From NCBI RefSeq assembly GCF_010731755.1, contig NZ_AP022589.1, positions 186,001-250,000 on the forward strand: DNA of 64,000 nt. The letters run 5' to 3'. The position numbers and the translations under genes were made by a program. Origin of the DNA: Mycolicibacter minnesotensis (GTDB taxonomy: Bacteria > Actinomycetota > Actinomycetes > Mycobacteriales > Mycobacteriaceae). The notes under the pieces were generated by a model, which made no database searches, was not told the origin of the DNA, and saw only the letters and a program-made list of their open reading frames with translations. Each line of letters begins with the position of its first letter. The stretch's first letter is position 1. This document shows, one piece after another, positions 1 through 8,618 of the stretch.

Positions 1-390
1 CCGATCCAATACCTTCGGTACTGCTACGGACGACCGTTGCCCCCCGAGCTGTTGGACTGGGTCCGCAACGACCTGGCCGGTCCGGGTGCCACCATCCGGA
101 TGATCCTGCGCGCTGCCGTGCCGACAACGCTGGTCCTGATCCCGTTCTGGCTGTTCCCGGCCGACTTCATGACGCGGTTCAGCATGACGTTTCCGATCTG
201 GTTCATGGTGATTCTGTTCGCCCACGCGCTCAACAAGGTGTGGCGCACGCACATGTTGCGGGTGCACGGCCTGAACCCGGAGCTTGCCAACGCACGCAAA
301 CGCGAACGCGATGCTCACATTCACCGGTCCTACGTGGAACGCTTCGGTCCCCGGCCGGAATCGGTCGATCAGCGCAGCGACGACATCTAG
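1..390 (+). CDS. DUF5313 family membrane protein (5' end outside window)
   Basis: The reading frame is open from base 1. The codons before the first possible TTG start (position 37) already encode a sensible PIQYLRYCYGRPLP stretch, so the true start lies upstream of the window. The product has a short aromatic N-terminus, a 'DWVRNDLAGPG' stretch, two hydrophobic segments (around residues 40-60 and 65-80 of the visible part) and a basic/acidic tail. This is the layout of the small mycobacterial DUF5313 proteins, whose function is unknown. It converges on the pspM gene, and the two stop codons overlap. In M. tuberculosis this side of pspM carries Rv2742c (pspN), which is not seen here. Confidence 0.75.
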   Translation, partial: PIQYLRYCYGRPLPPELLDWVRNDLAGPGATIRMILRAAVPTTLVLIPFWLFPADFMTRFSMTFPIWFMVILFAHALNKVWRTHMLRVHGLNPELANARKRERDAHIHRSYVERFGPRPESVDQRSDDI

Positions 391-1223
391 ACGACCCTGG
401 GCAATTCGGCCAGTTCGTCGAAGGCCTGCGCCCAGCCCAGCATGCGGTCGGTGGCGCCGGCCAGCTCCTCGCGGTAGCGCCGCTGGGACATCGGGGAATT
501 CGTCGGCTCTGCCGCGGAAGCCGTCGAGCCGTCGTTGGCCGAGGCCACCAGCTGGGCTGCGGCGGTAACCATCTCGTTGTACTGGCGGACACCGGCGCTG
601 AGCTGTGCGGTGAACGCGTTGATCGTGGGCACCAGGTACTGACGCGACTGGGTGCTGTGCTGCACGGCGCGCTCCATGGACACCACCTCGGCCGCGGTGG
701 CGGCCATGGTCGATGCGGCGCGGTTGACCGCGGCGGTCAGTTCGGTGATCTCATCGGCGGGCAGCAGCCTGCCCCGCTCGAGCACGCCCAGCAACGAGAT
801 CATTCCACGCTCGGAGGCGCCCAGCGCGTACATCGCCGGCCGGGCCGCCGAGCCCGGCGGCGGTAGCCGACGGGCGGCGGGTGCGCGCACTGCGGGCAGC
901 GGAGCCGCCCGCAGCCAGCGATACCGCAGCAACAACAGCGTCGCCGGGGCGGCCGCCCCGGCAGCGACCAGCCCGGTGATCAGCAACACCCACACCGGGG
1001 TGGCCCACGACGCGAGCACGGCCGTGACCAGCGTCCAGAATCCGCACGAGACGCTGAAGAACAACCCCAGCCGCAGCGCCCAGCGCCGTTTGCGGAGCAT
1101 CCTGGCCCGGGGGTCGGCGATCGCTCCCAGTTTATCGGCGAGGACGTCGGCGGCCTCGCTGGCACGGTCCACCGCGCGCTGCAGCAGCGGGTGACGAGTG
1201 GTCCCTCCGAGCGTCGCGGCCAC
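387..1223 (-). CDS. pspM: PspM-like membrane protein (Rv2743c family)
   Basis: A protein of about 278 residues. Two closely spaced hydrophobic segments (about residues 50-100) are followed by a long helical cytoplasmic region. It lies directly downstream of pspA. In M. tuberculosis the same position holds Rv2743c (PspM), the integral-membrane partner that recruits PspA to the membrane during envelope stress. The GTG at 1223 is preferred to the longer ATG at 1316 because it starts 4 nt after the pspA stop and has a GGGACGG-type ribosome site inside the end of pspA. The longer reading would overlap pspA by about 90 bp. Family assignment rests on gene order and the two-TM layout; the sequence itself is poorly conserved. 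Confidence 0.75.
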   Translation of the reverse strand: MAATLGGTTRHPLLQRAVDRASEAADVLADKLGAIADPRARMLRKRRWALRLGLFFSVSCGFWTLVTAVLASWATPVWVLLITGLVAAGAAAPATLLLLRYRWLRAAPLPAVRAPAARRLPPPGSAARPAMYALGASERGMISLLGVLERGRLLPADEITELTAAVNRAASTMAATAAEVVSMERAVQHSTQSRQYLVPTINAFTAQLSAGVRQYNEMVTAAAQLVASANDGSTASAAEPTNSPMSQRRYREELAGATDRMLGWAQAFDELAELPRVV

Positions 1224-1227
1224 GTGA

Positions 1228-2052
1228 CTACCGTCCCAGCGGATTCTCGGGGCTGGGATGGGCGCCCGACTGCGGCGTTGCCGGAGTGGCCTGGCCGGGG
1301 GCCGTCGCTGCCCCACCCGCGGGTAGCGATTCGCCCCTCATGGACGCCCGAATCTGTTCCAGCCGCGAATGGCCGGCCATCTGGATACCGGCCTGCTCGA
1401 CCTCGATCATGCGGCCCTGCACCGATCCCTGCGCCAACTCGGCAGCGCCGATCGCGTTGGCATAACGCCGCTCGATCTTGTCGCGCACCTCGTCGAGGCT
1501 CGGAGTGGTTCCGGGAGCGGCGATCTCACTCATAGACCTGAGCGAAGCACTGACCTGCTCCTGCATCTTGGCCTGCTCGAGCTGACTGAGCAGCTTGGTG
1601 CGCTCGGCGATCTTCTGCTGCAGCACCATGGCGTTCTGCTCGACGGCCTTCTTGGCCTGCATGGCCGCGGACAGCGCCTGGTCATGCAAGGCCTTGAGGT
1701 CTTCGACGCTCTGCTCGGCGGTGACCAGCTGCGCGGCGAACGCCTCCGCGGCGTTGGTGTACTCGGTAGCCTTCGCGGCGTCCCCGGCCGCGACGGCCTG
1801 GTCGGCGAGAGTCAGGGCCTGACGCACATTGACCTGAAGCTTCTCGATGTCGGCCAGCTGCCGGTTCAGCCGCATCTCCAACTGCCGCTGGTTACCGATC
1901 ACCTGCGCGGCCTGCTGAGTCAGCGCCTGGTGCTGGCGCTGCGCCTCTTCGATAGCCTGCTGGATCTGCACCTTGGGATCGGCGTGCTCGTCGATCTTCG
2001 AGTTGAACAGCGCCATCAAGTACTTCCACGCCTTGACGAACGGGTTGGCCAT
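1228..2052 (-). CDS. pspA: PspA/IM30 phage-shock protein A homologue
   Basis: A 274-residue, almost wholly helical protein starting [20 protein letters not shown], which is the amphipathic helix that senses membrane stored-curvature stress in PspA. Charged heptad-rich coiled coils cover residues ~25-200, and an Ala/Pro/Gly-rich tail ends the protein. It belongs to the PspA/IM30 (ESCRT-III-like) family and corresponds to Rv2744c, the 35-kDa antigen. It supports the membrane under proton-motive-force and envelope stress. It sits between clgR upstream and pspM downstream, so the clgR-pspA-pspM order is intact. The 105-bp gap to clgR is noncoding. Confidence 0.93.
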   Translation of the reverse strand: MANPFVKAWKYLMALFNSKIDEHADPKVQIQQAIEEAQRQHQALTQQAAQVIGNQRQLEMRLNRQLADIEKLQVNVRQALTLADQAVAAGDAAKATEYTNAAEAFAAQLVTAEQSVEDLKALHDQALSAAMQAKKAVEQNAMVLQQKIAERTKLLSQLEQAKMQEQVSASLRSMSEIAAPGTTPSLDEVRDKIERRYANAIGAAELAQGSVQGRMIEVEQAGIQMAGHSRLEQIRASMRGESLPAGGAATAPGQATPATPQSGAHPSPENPLGR

Positions 2053-2157
2053 CAGTCAGCTCCGTCTGCTTGTTTCCAGTGTTGTCGCGCTATCCCTGCT
2101 ACCGCTGATCAATTTATCGGGTCGGCGGTGCTCGGGTGGGTGTTCAGGCCGGGCGCG

Positions 2158-2499
2158 TCACGCCGAGGCCGCCGATGCCAGGGTCCGAATGGGCGGAATC
2201 ACCACCTTGGTGCCGGCATCGATACGGCTCACTCCGGAGTGCAGCACCGCCGGCTGGGCTCGCTCGGCCCGCGCCAGCCTCGTCCCGGCGTCGAAGAGCA
2301 CCGTGGACAACGGGATCTCCAGCGCCGCGCAGATCGCGTTCAACAGCTCGCTGGACGCTTCTTTGCGGCCCCGCTCCACCTCCGAGAGGTAGCCGAGACT
2401 GACCCGCGCCGAGTCTGACACTTCACGCAGCGTGCGGCCCTGTGCCGTCCGCGCCTGACGCAGCACCTCGCCGACCGACTCCCGCAGCAATGTCGTCAT
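2158..2499 (-). CDS. clgR: ClgR, XRE-family regulator of Clp proteases and psp genes
   Basis: A 113-residue protein with one Cro/C1-type helix-turn-helix ('[19 protein letters not shown]', about residues 22-40) and the '[11 protein letters not shown]' element typical of ClgR. It corresponds to Rv2745c, which activates clpP/clpC genes and the psp operon after envelope stress. The ATG at 2499 is chosen over an upstream in-frame start because it has a GGGGGAG ribosome site at the right distance. The C-terminus ends in a short hydrophobic/Ala tail (LASAASA), as in ClgR proteins that are themselves Clp substrates. A SigE-like promoter and a 58-bp tandem repeat lie immediately upstream. Confidence 0.92.
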   Translation of the reverse strand: MTTLLRESVGEVLRQARTAQGRTLREVSDSARVSLGYLSEVERGRKEASSELLNAICAALEIPLSTVLFDAGTRLARAERAQPAVLHSGVSRIDAGTKVVIPPIRTLASAASA

Positions 2500-2550
2500 C
2501 GTGCTCTCCCCCTCACGGGTCACCCTTGGATACCGACAGTCACCAAGGTC

Positions 2551-2577
2551 AACGCACGCAACGCCCCTCCGGGTTCC
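2551..2577 (-). promoter_or_regulatory. Candidate SigE/ECF-type promoter of clgR
   Basis: On the minus strand a GGAACC box (bases 2572-2577) is followed, after 17 nt, by CGTTG (about 2550-2554), about 50 bp upstream of the clgR ATG. This fits the GGAAC-N-CGTT pattern of mycobacterial ECF sigma factors SigE/SigH. clgR is a known SigE-dependent gene in M. tuberculosis. It was found by eye; no transcription start is known here. Confidence 0.45.
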
Positions 2578-2584
2578 CGAAGGC

Positions 2585-2714
2585 GGGATGCACTTTCGGC
2601 GGCCCCACTTCGGCTCTCCTACGTCGAACCTCGTGAACCGCCGGGATGCACTTTCGGCGGCCCCACTTCGGCTCTCCTACGTCGAACCTCGTGAACCGCC
2701 GGGATGCACTTCCG
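2585..2714. repeat. 58-bp tandem repeat, two full copies plus a start of a third
   Basis: A unit beginning GGGATGCACTTTCGG starts at 2585, 2643 and 2701, so the period is exactly 58 bp. Copies 1 and 2 appear identical. The third runs about 14-19 bases with one change (TTTCGG to TTCCGG) before merging into the end of pgsA3. The unit length is not a multiple of three and no gene is supported across it. It resembles a mycobacterial VNTR/MIRU-type locus. It lies between clgR (its promoter begins within 10 bp) and pgsA3. Confidence 0.9.
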
Positions 2715-2721
2715 GCGGGTA

Positions 2722-3318
2722 TCAGCTTGTGCGCGGTCCGCCGCGCAGGTCGGCGACGGCCGACACGACGTAATCGACGCCGGTCAGCACGGTCAGGACC
2801 ACCGCAGCGGCCATCACGGTCCACGCCGTCACCAGCCACGGGCCTTCCAGCGGCAAGATGAGCAAACCGATTCCGACGGCCTGCACCAGGGTCTTGAGTT
2901 TTCCGCCACGGCTGGCCGGGATGACGCCACGGTGCAGCACCGCGAATCGCAACAGGGTGATCCCGATCTCACGAACCAGGATGACCACCGTCACCCACCA
3001 CCACAGGTCGCCCAGCATGGACAATCCGATCAGCGCCGCGCCGATCAGCGCCTTGTCCGCGATCGGATCCGCCAGCGTGCCGAACTCGGTCACCATGCCG
3101 TAGTTGCGAGCCAGTGTTCCGTCGAGTCGATCGGTGACGATCGCGACCGCGAAGATGACGAAGGCCGCAATCCGGGTCTTCGGATCATGGCCGTGTTCGG
3201 CGAACAACGCCACCAAGAAGACCGGAACCAGCGCCAGCCGCATAACGGTGAGCGCGTTGGCGATATTGACCACCGGGACGTGCGTCACCACTGGATTGGT
3301 TTGAGGCTGCCCCGACAC
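2722..3318 (-). CDS. pgsA3: CDP-diacylglycerol--glycerol-3-phosphate 3-phosphatidyltransferase
   Basis: A 198-residue polytopic membrane enzyme with a complete CDP-alcohol phosphotransferase signature D-x2-D-G-x2-A-R-x8-G-x3-D-x3-D ('DRLDGTLARNYG...ADPIADK', residues ~62-88). It transfers a phosphatidyl group from CDP-DAG to glycerol-3-phosphate in phospholipid synthesis. About five hydrophobic helices follow the short hydrophilic N-terminus. It corresponds to Rv2746c by position next to clgR. It is divergent from argA, with about 55 bp between the starts. Confidence 0.92.
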   Translation of the reverse strand: MSGQPQTNPVVTHVPVVNIANALTVMRLALVPVFLVALFAEHGHDPKTRIAAFVIFAVAIVTDRLDGTLARNYGMVTEFGTLADPIADKALIGAALIGLSMLGDLWWWVTVVILVREIGITLLRFAVLHRGVIPASRGGKLKTLVQAVGIGLLILPLEGPWLVTAWTVMAAAVVLTVLTGVDYVVSAVADLRGGPRTS

Positions 3319-3373
3319 GGCAGTCAGAATATCTGTTACCCAGCCCGAAATGAGAAACCGATACTGTGCAGCT

Positions 3374-3898
3374 GTGAATGCTGCGGCGGATCAACCGGTG
3401 GGACAGCCCCAGGTGCGGCGCGCTCGCACCTCGGACGTGCCGGCGATCAAGCGGCTTGTGGACATCTACGCCGGCAAGATTCTGCTGGAAAAGAACCTGG
3501 TCACGCTGTATGAGGCAGTCCAGGAGTTCTGGGTCGCCACCGACGCCGAACAGCAGGTGGTGGGTTGCGGGGCACTGCATGTGTTGTGGTCAGACCTCGG
3601 CGAGGTGCGCACCATCGCCGTCGACCCGGCCGCGACCGGTCGCGGTGTCGGTCATGCGATCGTCGACCGCTTGTTGCAGGTTGCCCGCGAGCTCGAGTTG
3701 CAGCGGCTGTTCGTGCTGACCTTCGAGACCGAGTTCTTTGCACGGCACGGCTTCACCGAGATCGACGGCACGCCGGTGACCCCGGAGGTGTATGAGGAGA
3801 TGCAACGGTCCTACGACGTCGGAGTGGCCGAATTCCTGGACCTGAGCTACGTCAAGCCCAACACCTTGGGCAACACCCGGATGCTGCTGATCCTTTAG
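3374..3898 (+). CDS. argA: GNAT-family L-glutamate N-acetyltransferase (ArgA type)
   Basis: 174 residues forming one GNAT fold. The acetyl-CoA pyrophosphate loop is visible as 'ATGRGVGHAIVDRLL' (about residues 88-102), after the strand 'GEVRTIAVDPA'. The sequence around 'KILLEKNLVTLYEAVQEFWVA' and the C-terminal 'LSYVKPNTLGNTRMLL' match Rv2747, the short ArgA that makes N-acetylglutamate for arginine synthesis. The GTG at 3374 gives the usual 174-residue length; an ATG at 3350 would add eight residues. The last four bases overlap the convergent DUF421 gene. Confidence 0.85.
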   Translation: MNAAADQPVGQPQVRRARTSDVPAIKRLVDIYAGKILLEKNLVTLYEAVQEFWVATDAEQQVVGCGALHVLWSDLGEVRTIAVDPAATGRGVGHAIVDRLLQVARELELQRLFVLTFETEFFARHGFTEIDGTPVTPEVYEEMQRSYDVGVAEFLDLSYVKPNTLGNTRMLLIL

Positions 3899-4404
3899 TC
3901 GATGACCATGTCGCGGACCCGGCGGGGCGCACCGATGAGAAAACTGAACTGCCCATCGGATTCCATCCGGCCTTCACGCACCACGGAAAGGTCAGCGATC
4001 CCCTGTTTACGGGCCTGCTCGCGAACCTGTTCCTCGGTGATCATCTCCTTACGCATGTTGGCGTAAAGGAATGCACCCTCATAGATCACCAGCAGCGGCC
4101 CAGGTCGCAGGATCCTCGCCACCCCAGGCCAGCGGTGCGCCATCCAATTCAGCAAATAGGACCAGCCGATGATCACCCCGACAAGCAGAATGCCGTCGCT
4201 GATGGATCGGTAACCGCCCGACATGCCGTTCTGTGCCGCATCGGCGATCAGCACCACCACGATGAGATCGGTGATCCCATTGGTGCCCGCCTCACGCTTC
4301 AACACCACCCGCAGCAGCGCGTAGATCGCGATGTAGATGACGGTTCCGCGGATGAAGATCTCCGATGGCGGTGTATCGAAAGAGAAAAGTCGCGCCCACT
4401 CCAC
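3895..4404 (-). CDS. DUF421/YetF-family membrane protein
   Basis: 169 residues. Three N-terminal transmembrane helices (about residues 18-36, 46-66 and 70-92) are followed by a soluble domain with the family's 'MRKEMITEEQVREQARKQGI' stretch and a 'VVREGRMESDG' strand. This is the layout of YetF/DUF421 proteins, which are widespread and poorly characterised. It is transcribed away from the WS/DGAT gene across a 182-bp divergent region. Its 3' end overlaps argA by 4 bp. Confidence 0.8.
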   Translation of the reverse strand: MEWARLFSFDTPPSEIFIRGTVIYIAIYALLRVVLKREAGTNGITDLIVVVLIADAAQNGMSGGYRSISDGILLVGVIIGWSYLLNWMAHRWPGVARILRPGPLLVIYEGAFLYANMRKEMITEEQVREQARKQGIADLSVVREGRMESDGQFSFLIGAPRRVRDMVID

Positions 4405-4445
4405 GTGGCGAGATTACGCGCCTGAACGCCAGCGGAAAACCGCTG

Positions 4446-4473
4446 GTGTCCGCTCCGTGTCCGGTCCGTGTCC
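4446..4473. repeat. 11-bp-period direct repeat in a divergent promoter region
   Basis: GTGTCC occurs at 4446, 4457 and 4468, and the linkers are nearly the same (GCTCC, GGTCC). The unit is therefore an 11-bp direct repeat of two and a half copies, about one helical turn apart. It lies between the divergent DUF421 and acyltransferase genes and could be an operator. No regulator is identified. Confidence 0.5.
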
Positions 4474-4586
4474 AGGGCGTGGCTGGCAGGTGCCGCGGTC
4501 GGCCGCCCAGAGGACTTCCGGCCCTGCCGCGGACGCGCCGAACCAGCGATAGTGGTACTGACAGTTGCAGACAACTGGAGGTAGCC

Positions 4587-5915
4587 GTGGCCGAGTACCT
4601 GACCCCCTTGGACGCCGGCTTTCTGGGCGTCGAGGACGCCGACCACAACGTCAGCATGGCTACCGGAACGCTCGCGATCCTCGATGGCCCGGTTCCTGAG
4701 TTCGCCGCCGTGCAGCGGACCCTGGCCGATCGTCTCCAAGGTTGTCCCCGCTTCGGGCAGCGACTGGTCCGACACGCCTTGGACCTGAGCGCACCCGAAT
4801 GGGTCGACGATCCCGGCTTCGACATCGCCCAACACGTCGGCCGGATCGCGGTGCCGGCCCCCGGCGGCGACGGCGAACTACACGGGGTGGTCGCCGACGT
4901 GATGTCCTGGCGGCTGGACCGCAACCGTCCGCTGTGGGAGATCTGGGTGATCAGCGGGCTGCGCGGCGACCGCTGGGCCCTGCTGATGAAAGTTCATCAC
5001 TGCGTCGCCAGCAGCACCGCGACCGCGCACCTGCTGACCGGGTTGTCCGACAGCGGCGTCGCCCCTGGCACAGCACACCCCGCTGCCGCACCGCATGACG
5101 GGCAGGAACCGCACGCCCGGCCGCTACTGGACCTCAACCCGGTGCACTGGATGTACAACCTTCGCGGCGTATTGGAGCTGGCGAGCGGGTTGCTGGCGCC
5201 GGTCACCTCGTCGCTCAACGGTCCGATCACCAGCAGGCGCCGCTACAGCGCGGCACGGTTGCCACTCGACGACATTCAGCAGATCTGCCGAGCATTCGAC
5301 GTGACCGTCAACGATGTGGTGCTGTCCGCCCTGACCGAGAGCTATCGGGACTTCATGATCCGTCGCGGCCAAGTCCCCCAACCCGATTCGTTGCGCACTC
5401 TGGTCCCGGAGTCGGCCACGTCCACCGTGCTGATGCCGCGTCTGCCGATCGAGGAGTCGAACCCGGTGCAGCGCTTGCTGGCCGTGCGTTCCCGGCTGGC
5501 TCAGACCAAGGACGGTGGGCAGTGGTATGCCGGACGCGCCGTGATGTCGGCGGCCGGCCTGCTGCCGGTCGCGTGGTCGGCGGCGGCCGCCCGGTTACTG
5601 GGAGGGCTCCGCCAGCGAGGTGTGGTGGCGCTCGCCACCACTGTCCCGGGGCCGGCGGAGTCGTTGGAGATCATGGGGTGCACCGTCGAGGGCGTGTTCC
5701 CGGTGCCGCCGATCGCGTTGCAGCTTCGCACCGGCGTGTCGGTGCTGAGCTACGCCGGGGAGTTGTTCATCGGGGTGCTGGCCGACTACGAGTTCGCCGC
5801 GGTCGACGAGCTCGCCCGGGGACTAGAGGCTGCGGTGGCGCGGCTGGTGGCACGCAGCAAACGACGCAAGCCGCTGCGCGACTGGCACGGGCTGGCGCTG
5901 GTGCACAGTGCGTAA
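4587..5915 (+). CDS. WS/DGAT-type wax ester synthase/diacylglycerol acyltransferase-like protein
   Basis: 442 residues from a GTG with an excellent GGAGG site. The N-terminus 'AEYLTPLDAGFLGVEDADHN' and the C-terminal 'GPAESLEIMGCTVEGVFPVPP' region are typical of the mycobacterial Tgs/WS-DGAT family, which acylates diacylglycerol or fatty alcohols for storage lipid. The active-site motif HHxxxDG is present only in part. Residues ~137-143 read HHCVASS, so the catalytic second His is kept but the Asp-Gly is replaced by Ser-Ser. The enzyme may therefore have altered activity. The C-terminal PF06974-type domain looks complete. No operon partner is seen; ftsK converges 5 bp downstream. Confidence 0.85.
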   Translation: MAEYLTPLDAGFLGVEDADHNVSMATGTLAILDGPVPEFAAVQRTLADRLQGCPRFGQRLVRHALDLSAPEWVDDPGFDIAQHVGRIAVPAPGGDGELHGVVADVMSWRLDRNRPLWEIWVISGLRGDRWALLMKVHHCVASSTATAHLLTGLSDSGVAPGTAHPAAAPHDGQEPHARPLLDLNPVHWMYNLRGVLELASGLLAPVTSSLNGPITSRRRYSAARLPLDDIQQICRAFDVTVNDVVLSALTESYRDFMIRRGQVPQPDSLRTLVPESATSTVLMPRLPIEESNPVQRLLAVRSRLAQTKDGGQWYAGRAVMSAAGLLPVAWSAAAARLLGGLRQRGVVALATTVPGPAESLEIMGCTVEGVFPVPPIALQLRTGVSVLSYAGELFIGVLADYEFAAVDELARGLEAAVARLVARSKRRKPLRDWHGLALVHSA

Positions 5916-5920
5916 CCCGC

Positions 5921-8485
5921 CTAGAACTCGTCGCCATCGTCGTCGGGGGCGCCCCCGCCGCGGATGGCCATCAACGTCGCGGCCAACTCGTCGGGCTTGA
6001 CCAGCACCTGGCGGGCTTTGGAGCCTTCGGAGGGGCCGACGATGCTGCGGGTCTCCATCAGGTCCATCAGCCGACCTGCCTTGGCGAAGCCCACCCGCAG
6101 CTTGCGCTGCAGCATCGAGGTCGAGCCGAACTGGCTCGACACCACCAGCTCGACGGCCTGCAGGAAGACCTCCATGTCGTCACCGATGTCGGGATCGACG
6201 TCGGCACGATCACCACCGGCCTTCACCGCGGTGACGCCTTCGGTGTAGTCAGGCTCGGCCTGGTCCTTGCAGGCGCTGACGACGGCCTGGATCTCCTCAT
6301 CGGAGATGAACGCGCCCTGCAGCCGGATCGGCTTGTTGGCGCCCATGGGCAGGAACAGCCCGTCCCCCATGCCGATCAGCTTCTCGGCACCCGGCTGATC
6401 CAGGATGACCCGAGAGTCGGTGAGCGACGAGGTGGCGAATGCCAGACGCGAGGGCACGTTGGTCTTGATCAGGCCGGTGACGACATCCACCGACGGCCGC
6501 TGGGTCGCCAGCACCAGGTGGATGCCGGCAGCGCGGGCCTTCTGGGTGATCCGCACAATCGCGTCTTCGACGTCGCGGGGTGCGGTCATCATCAGGTCGG
6601 CGAGCTCGTCGACGACGGCGAGGATGAAGGGATAGGGCCGGTAGACCCGTTCGCTGCCCAGCGGTGTGGTGATCTCCCCTGAGCGCACCTTGTCGTTGAA
6701 GTCGTTGATGTGGCGAACCCGGGACGCCTTCATGTCCTGGTAGCGCTGTTCCATCTCCTCGACCAGCCAGGCCAGCGCGGCGGCGGCCTTCTTCGGCTCG
6801 GTGATGATCGGAGTGATCAGGTGCGGAATGCCCTCATACGGGGTGAGTTCCACCATCTTCGGGTCGATCAGGATCATCCTGACTTCTTCCGGGGTGGCCC
6901 GCGCCAGCAGCGAGACCAGCATCGAATTGACGAAACTCGACTTGCCCGAGCCGGTGGACCCGGCGACCAGCAGGTGCGGCATCTTCGCCAGGTTGGCGCA
7001 GATGAAGTCGCCCTCGATGTCTTTGCCCAAGCCGATCAGCAGGGGGTGGTGGTCCCCGCGGGTCGACGGAGCGGTCAGCACGTCGGCCAGTCGAACCAGT
7101 TCGCGGTCGGTGTTGGGGACTTCAATGCCCACCGCGGACTTACCCGGGATCGGCGCGAGCATCCGCACGCTCTCGGTGGCCACGGCATAGGCGATGTTGC
7201 GCTGCAGCGCAGTGATCTTCTCGACCTTCACTCCCGGCCCCAGTTCCACCTCGTAGCGGGTGACGGTGGGACCACGGGTGCAGCCGGTGACCGCAGCATC
7301 GACCTTGAACTGGTCCAGTACCGAGGTGATCGAGTCGGCCATCTGGTCATTGGCCGCGGTACGCAGTTTTGGCGGGTCGCCGGCGATCAACAGGTTCAGG
7401 GCCGGCAGGGTGTAGGGGCCCTCGACCACCCGGTCCAGTACGACGGTGGTGTCGGCGGGTTTGGCCTTGGGCTCCTTGGTTGCCTTGCGACGCACCGGTT
7501 TGACCGGCGGCGGCGGTGCGGCCGGCGGTTCCTCGAGTGGGTAGTTGTCCAGCGGGCTGCGCGACTGCCAGTCCGGGGCGTCGTCGATCACATCGGTATC
7601 GACGGCGGCGAACCGGCTGGTTCCGGCCCGCGCACCGGCGGCGGTGTCGTCGCGAACGTCGTCGTTGCGAGCGTGATCGTCCTCGGCGCTGTCGTAAGCC
7701 GGGTCGTAGTCCTGATCGTCGTATTCGTCGTCGTATTCGTCGTAGTAGTCGTCTTCGTCGTACTCGCCGCGGAACATCGTGCGCAAGGCCTCAGGGGCCT
7801 CCCGCAGGGTGGTCCCCGTCAGCAACAAGACACCGAACAGCACGCCGATGCACAACAGGGGTGCGGCGATCCAGGCCGTGAGCCCATCGGCGAGCGGGCC
7901 ACCGATCGCAAAGCCGACGAATCCGGCGCCGTGCAGACGGCCCTCGGGACTCTGCGGCGAGCCGGACCACAGGTGCCACAGGCCCAGGACCGGCAACGCG
8001 ATCAGGGTCGATCCGAGGATCAGCCGGGGCCGGTTCTCCGGGTCGGGTTCGGTACGCATCAGCAGGACGGCACCGGCGGCGGCAAGCACGGGCAGCAGCA
8101 CCACGGCGCCGCCGATCACGGTACGCAGACCGGTGTCGATCCATGCGCCGACCGGGCGTGCGGCATCCAGCCAGCAACTCGCGGCCGTCACCACAGCTAG
8201 CGCCAGCAGTGCCAGCGCGATGCCATCCCGACGATGCCCGGGGTCGATGTCGTGCGCACGTCCCACGGATCGGGCCGCGCTACCGGCACCCTTGGCCACC
8301 ATCAGCCATGTCGCGCGGGCGAGGCGCCCACAAGCCATCCCCAGCGCAACGGGTCGCGAGTGCTGCCGAGTGTTCCGGCGGGACTTGGCCGCCGGCCTCG
8401 ACCGAGCAGGCCGGGCCGCAGCCTTTGACCTGGTCGTTCGAGCACCAGAACGCGCGGGAGTCCTACTAGCCGTCTTACTAGCCAT
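5921..8485 (-). CDS. ftsK: FtsK/SpoIIIE DNA translocase
   Basis: 854 residues. Four or more N-terminal transmembrane helices (about residues 70-230) are followed by a strikingly acidic Asp/Glu/Tyr-rich linker (~240-270). Next come a beta-type domain, the RecA-like motor with Walker A '[10 protein letters not shown]' near residue 508 and Walker B '[10 protein letters not shown]' near 625, and a C-terminal winged-helix gamma domain ('[21 protein letters not shown]'). It couples chromosome segregation at dif to septation. It corresponds to Rv2748c. The strong base bias of this gene creates long spurious ORFs on the opposite strand. Confidence 0.96.
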   Translation of the reverse strand: MASKTASRTPARSGARTTRSKAAARPARSRPAAKSRRNTRQHSRPVALGMACGRLARATWLMVAKGAGSAARSVGRAHDIDPGHRRDGIALALLALAVVTAASCWLDAARPVGAWIDTGLRTVIGGAVVLLPVLAAAGAVLLMRTEPDPENRPRLILGSTLIALPVLGLWHLWSGSPQSPEGRLHGAGFVGFAIGGPLADGLTAWIAAPLLCIGVLFGVLLLTGTTLREAPEALRTMFRGEYDEDDYYDEYDDEYDDQDYDPAYDSAEDDHARNDDVRDDTAAGARAGTSRFAAVDTDVIDDAPDWQSRSPLDNYPLEEPPAAPPPPVKPVRRKATKEPKAKPADTTVVLDRVVEGPYTLPALNLLIAGDPPKLRTAANDQMADSITSVLDQFKVDAAVTGCTRGPTVTRYEVELGPGVKVEKITALQRNIAYAVATESVRMLAPIPGKSAVGIEVPNTDRELVRLADVLTAPSTRGDHHPLLIGLGKDIEGDFICANLAKMPHLLVAGSTGSGKSSFVNSMLVSLLARATPEEVRMILIDPKMVELTPYEGIPHLITPIITEPKKAAAALAWLVEEMEQRYQDMKASRVRHINDFNDKVRSGEITTPLGSERVYRPYPFILAVVDELADLMMTAPRDVEDAIVRITQKARAAGIHLVLATQRPSVDVVTGLIKTNVPSRLAFATSSLTDSRVILDQPGAEKLIGMGDGLFLPMGANKPIRLQGAFISDEEIQAVVSACKDQAEPDYTEGVTAVKAGGDRADVDPDIGDDMEVFLQAVELVVSSQFGSTSMLQRKLRVGFAKAGRLMDLMETRSIVGPSEGSKARQVLVKPDELAATLMAIRGGGAPDDDGDEF

Positions 8486-8618
8486 GCCGGCAAGCCTAGT
8501 CGCAATTGCCTCATCTGTACCTTAAGCCACACTGGCCCCGGCCGGTCGGTTCACCACGCGCCCAACAGACGGCTCGGTAGGGTGACCGGTGAAATCCCCA
8601 ACAGCCAAGGAGTCCGCT

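Noticed and set aside
387..1316. Longer 309-codon start for pspM
   Set aside because: It would overlap pspA by about 90 bp with an Arg/Pro-rich leader. The GTG at 1223 sits right after the pspA stop and has a ribosome site.
2585..2714. CRISPR array
   Set aside because: The units are directly adjacent with no spacers, are 58 bp long and number just over two; there are no cas genes nearby.
6710..8200. Long plus-strand ORF opposite ftsK
   Set aside because: It is a mirror of ftsK codon bias, with runs of Val from the Asp-rich linker. ftsK has all its motifs on the other strand.
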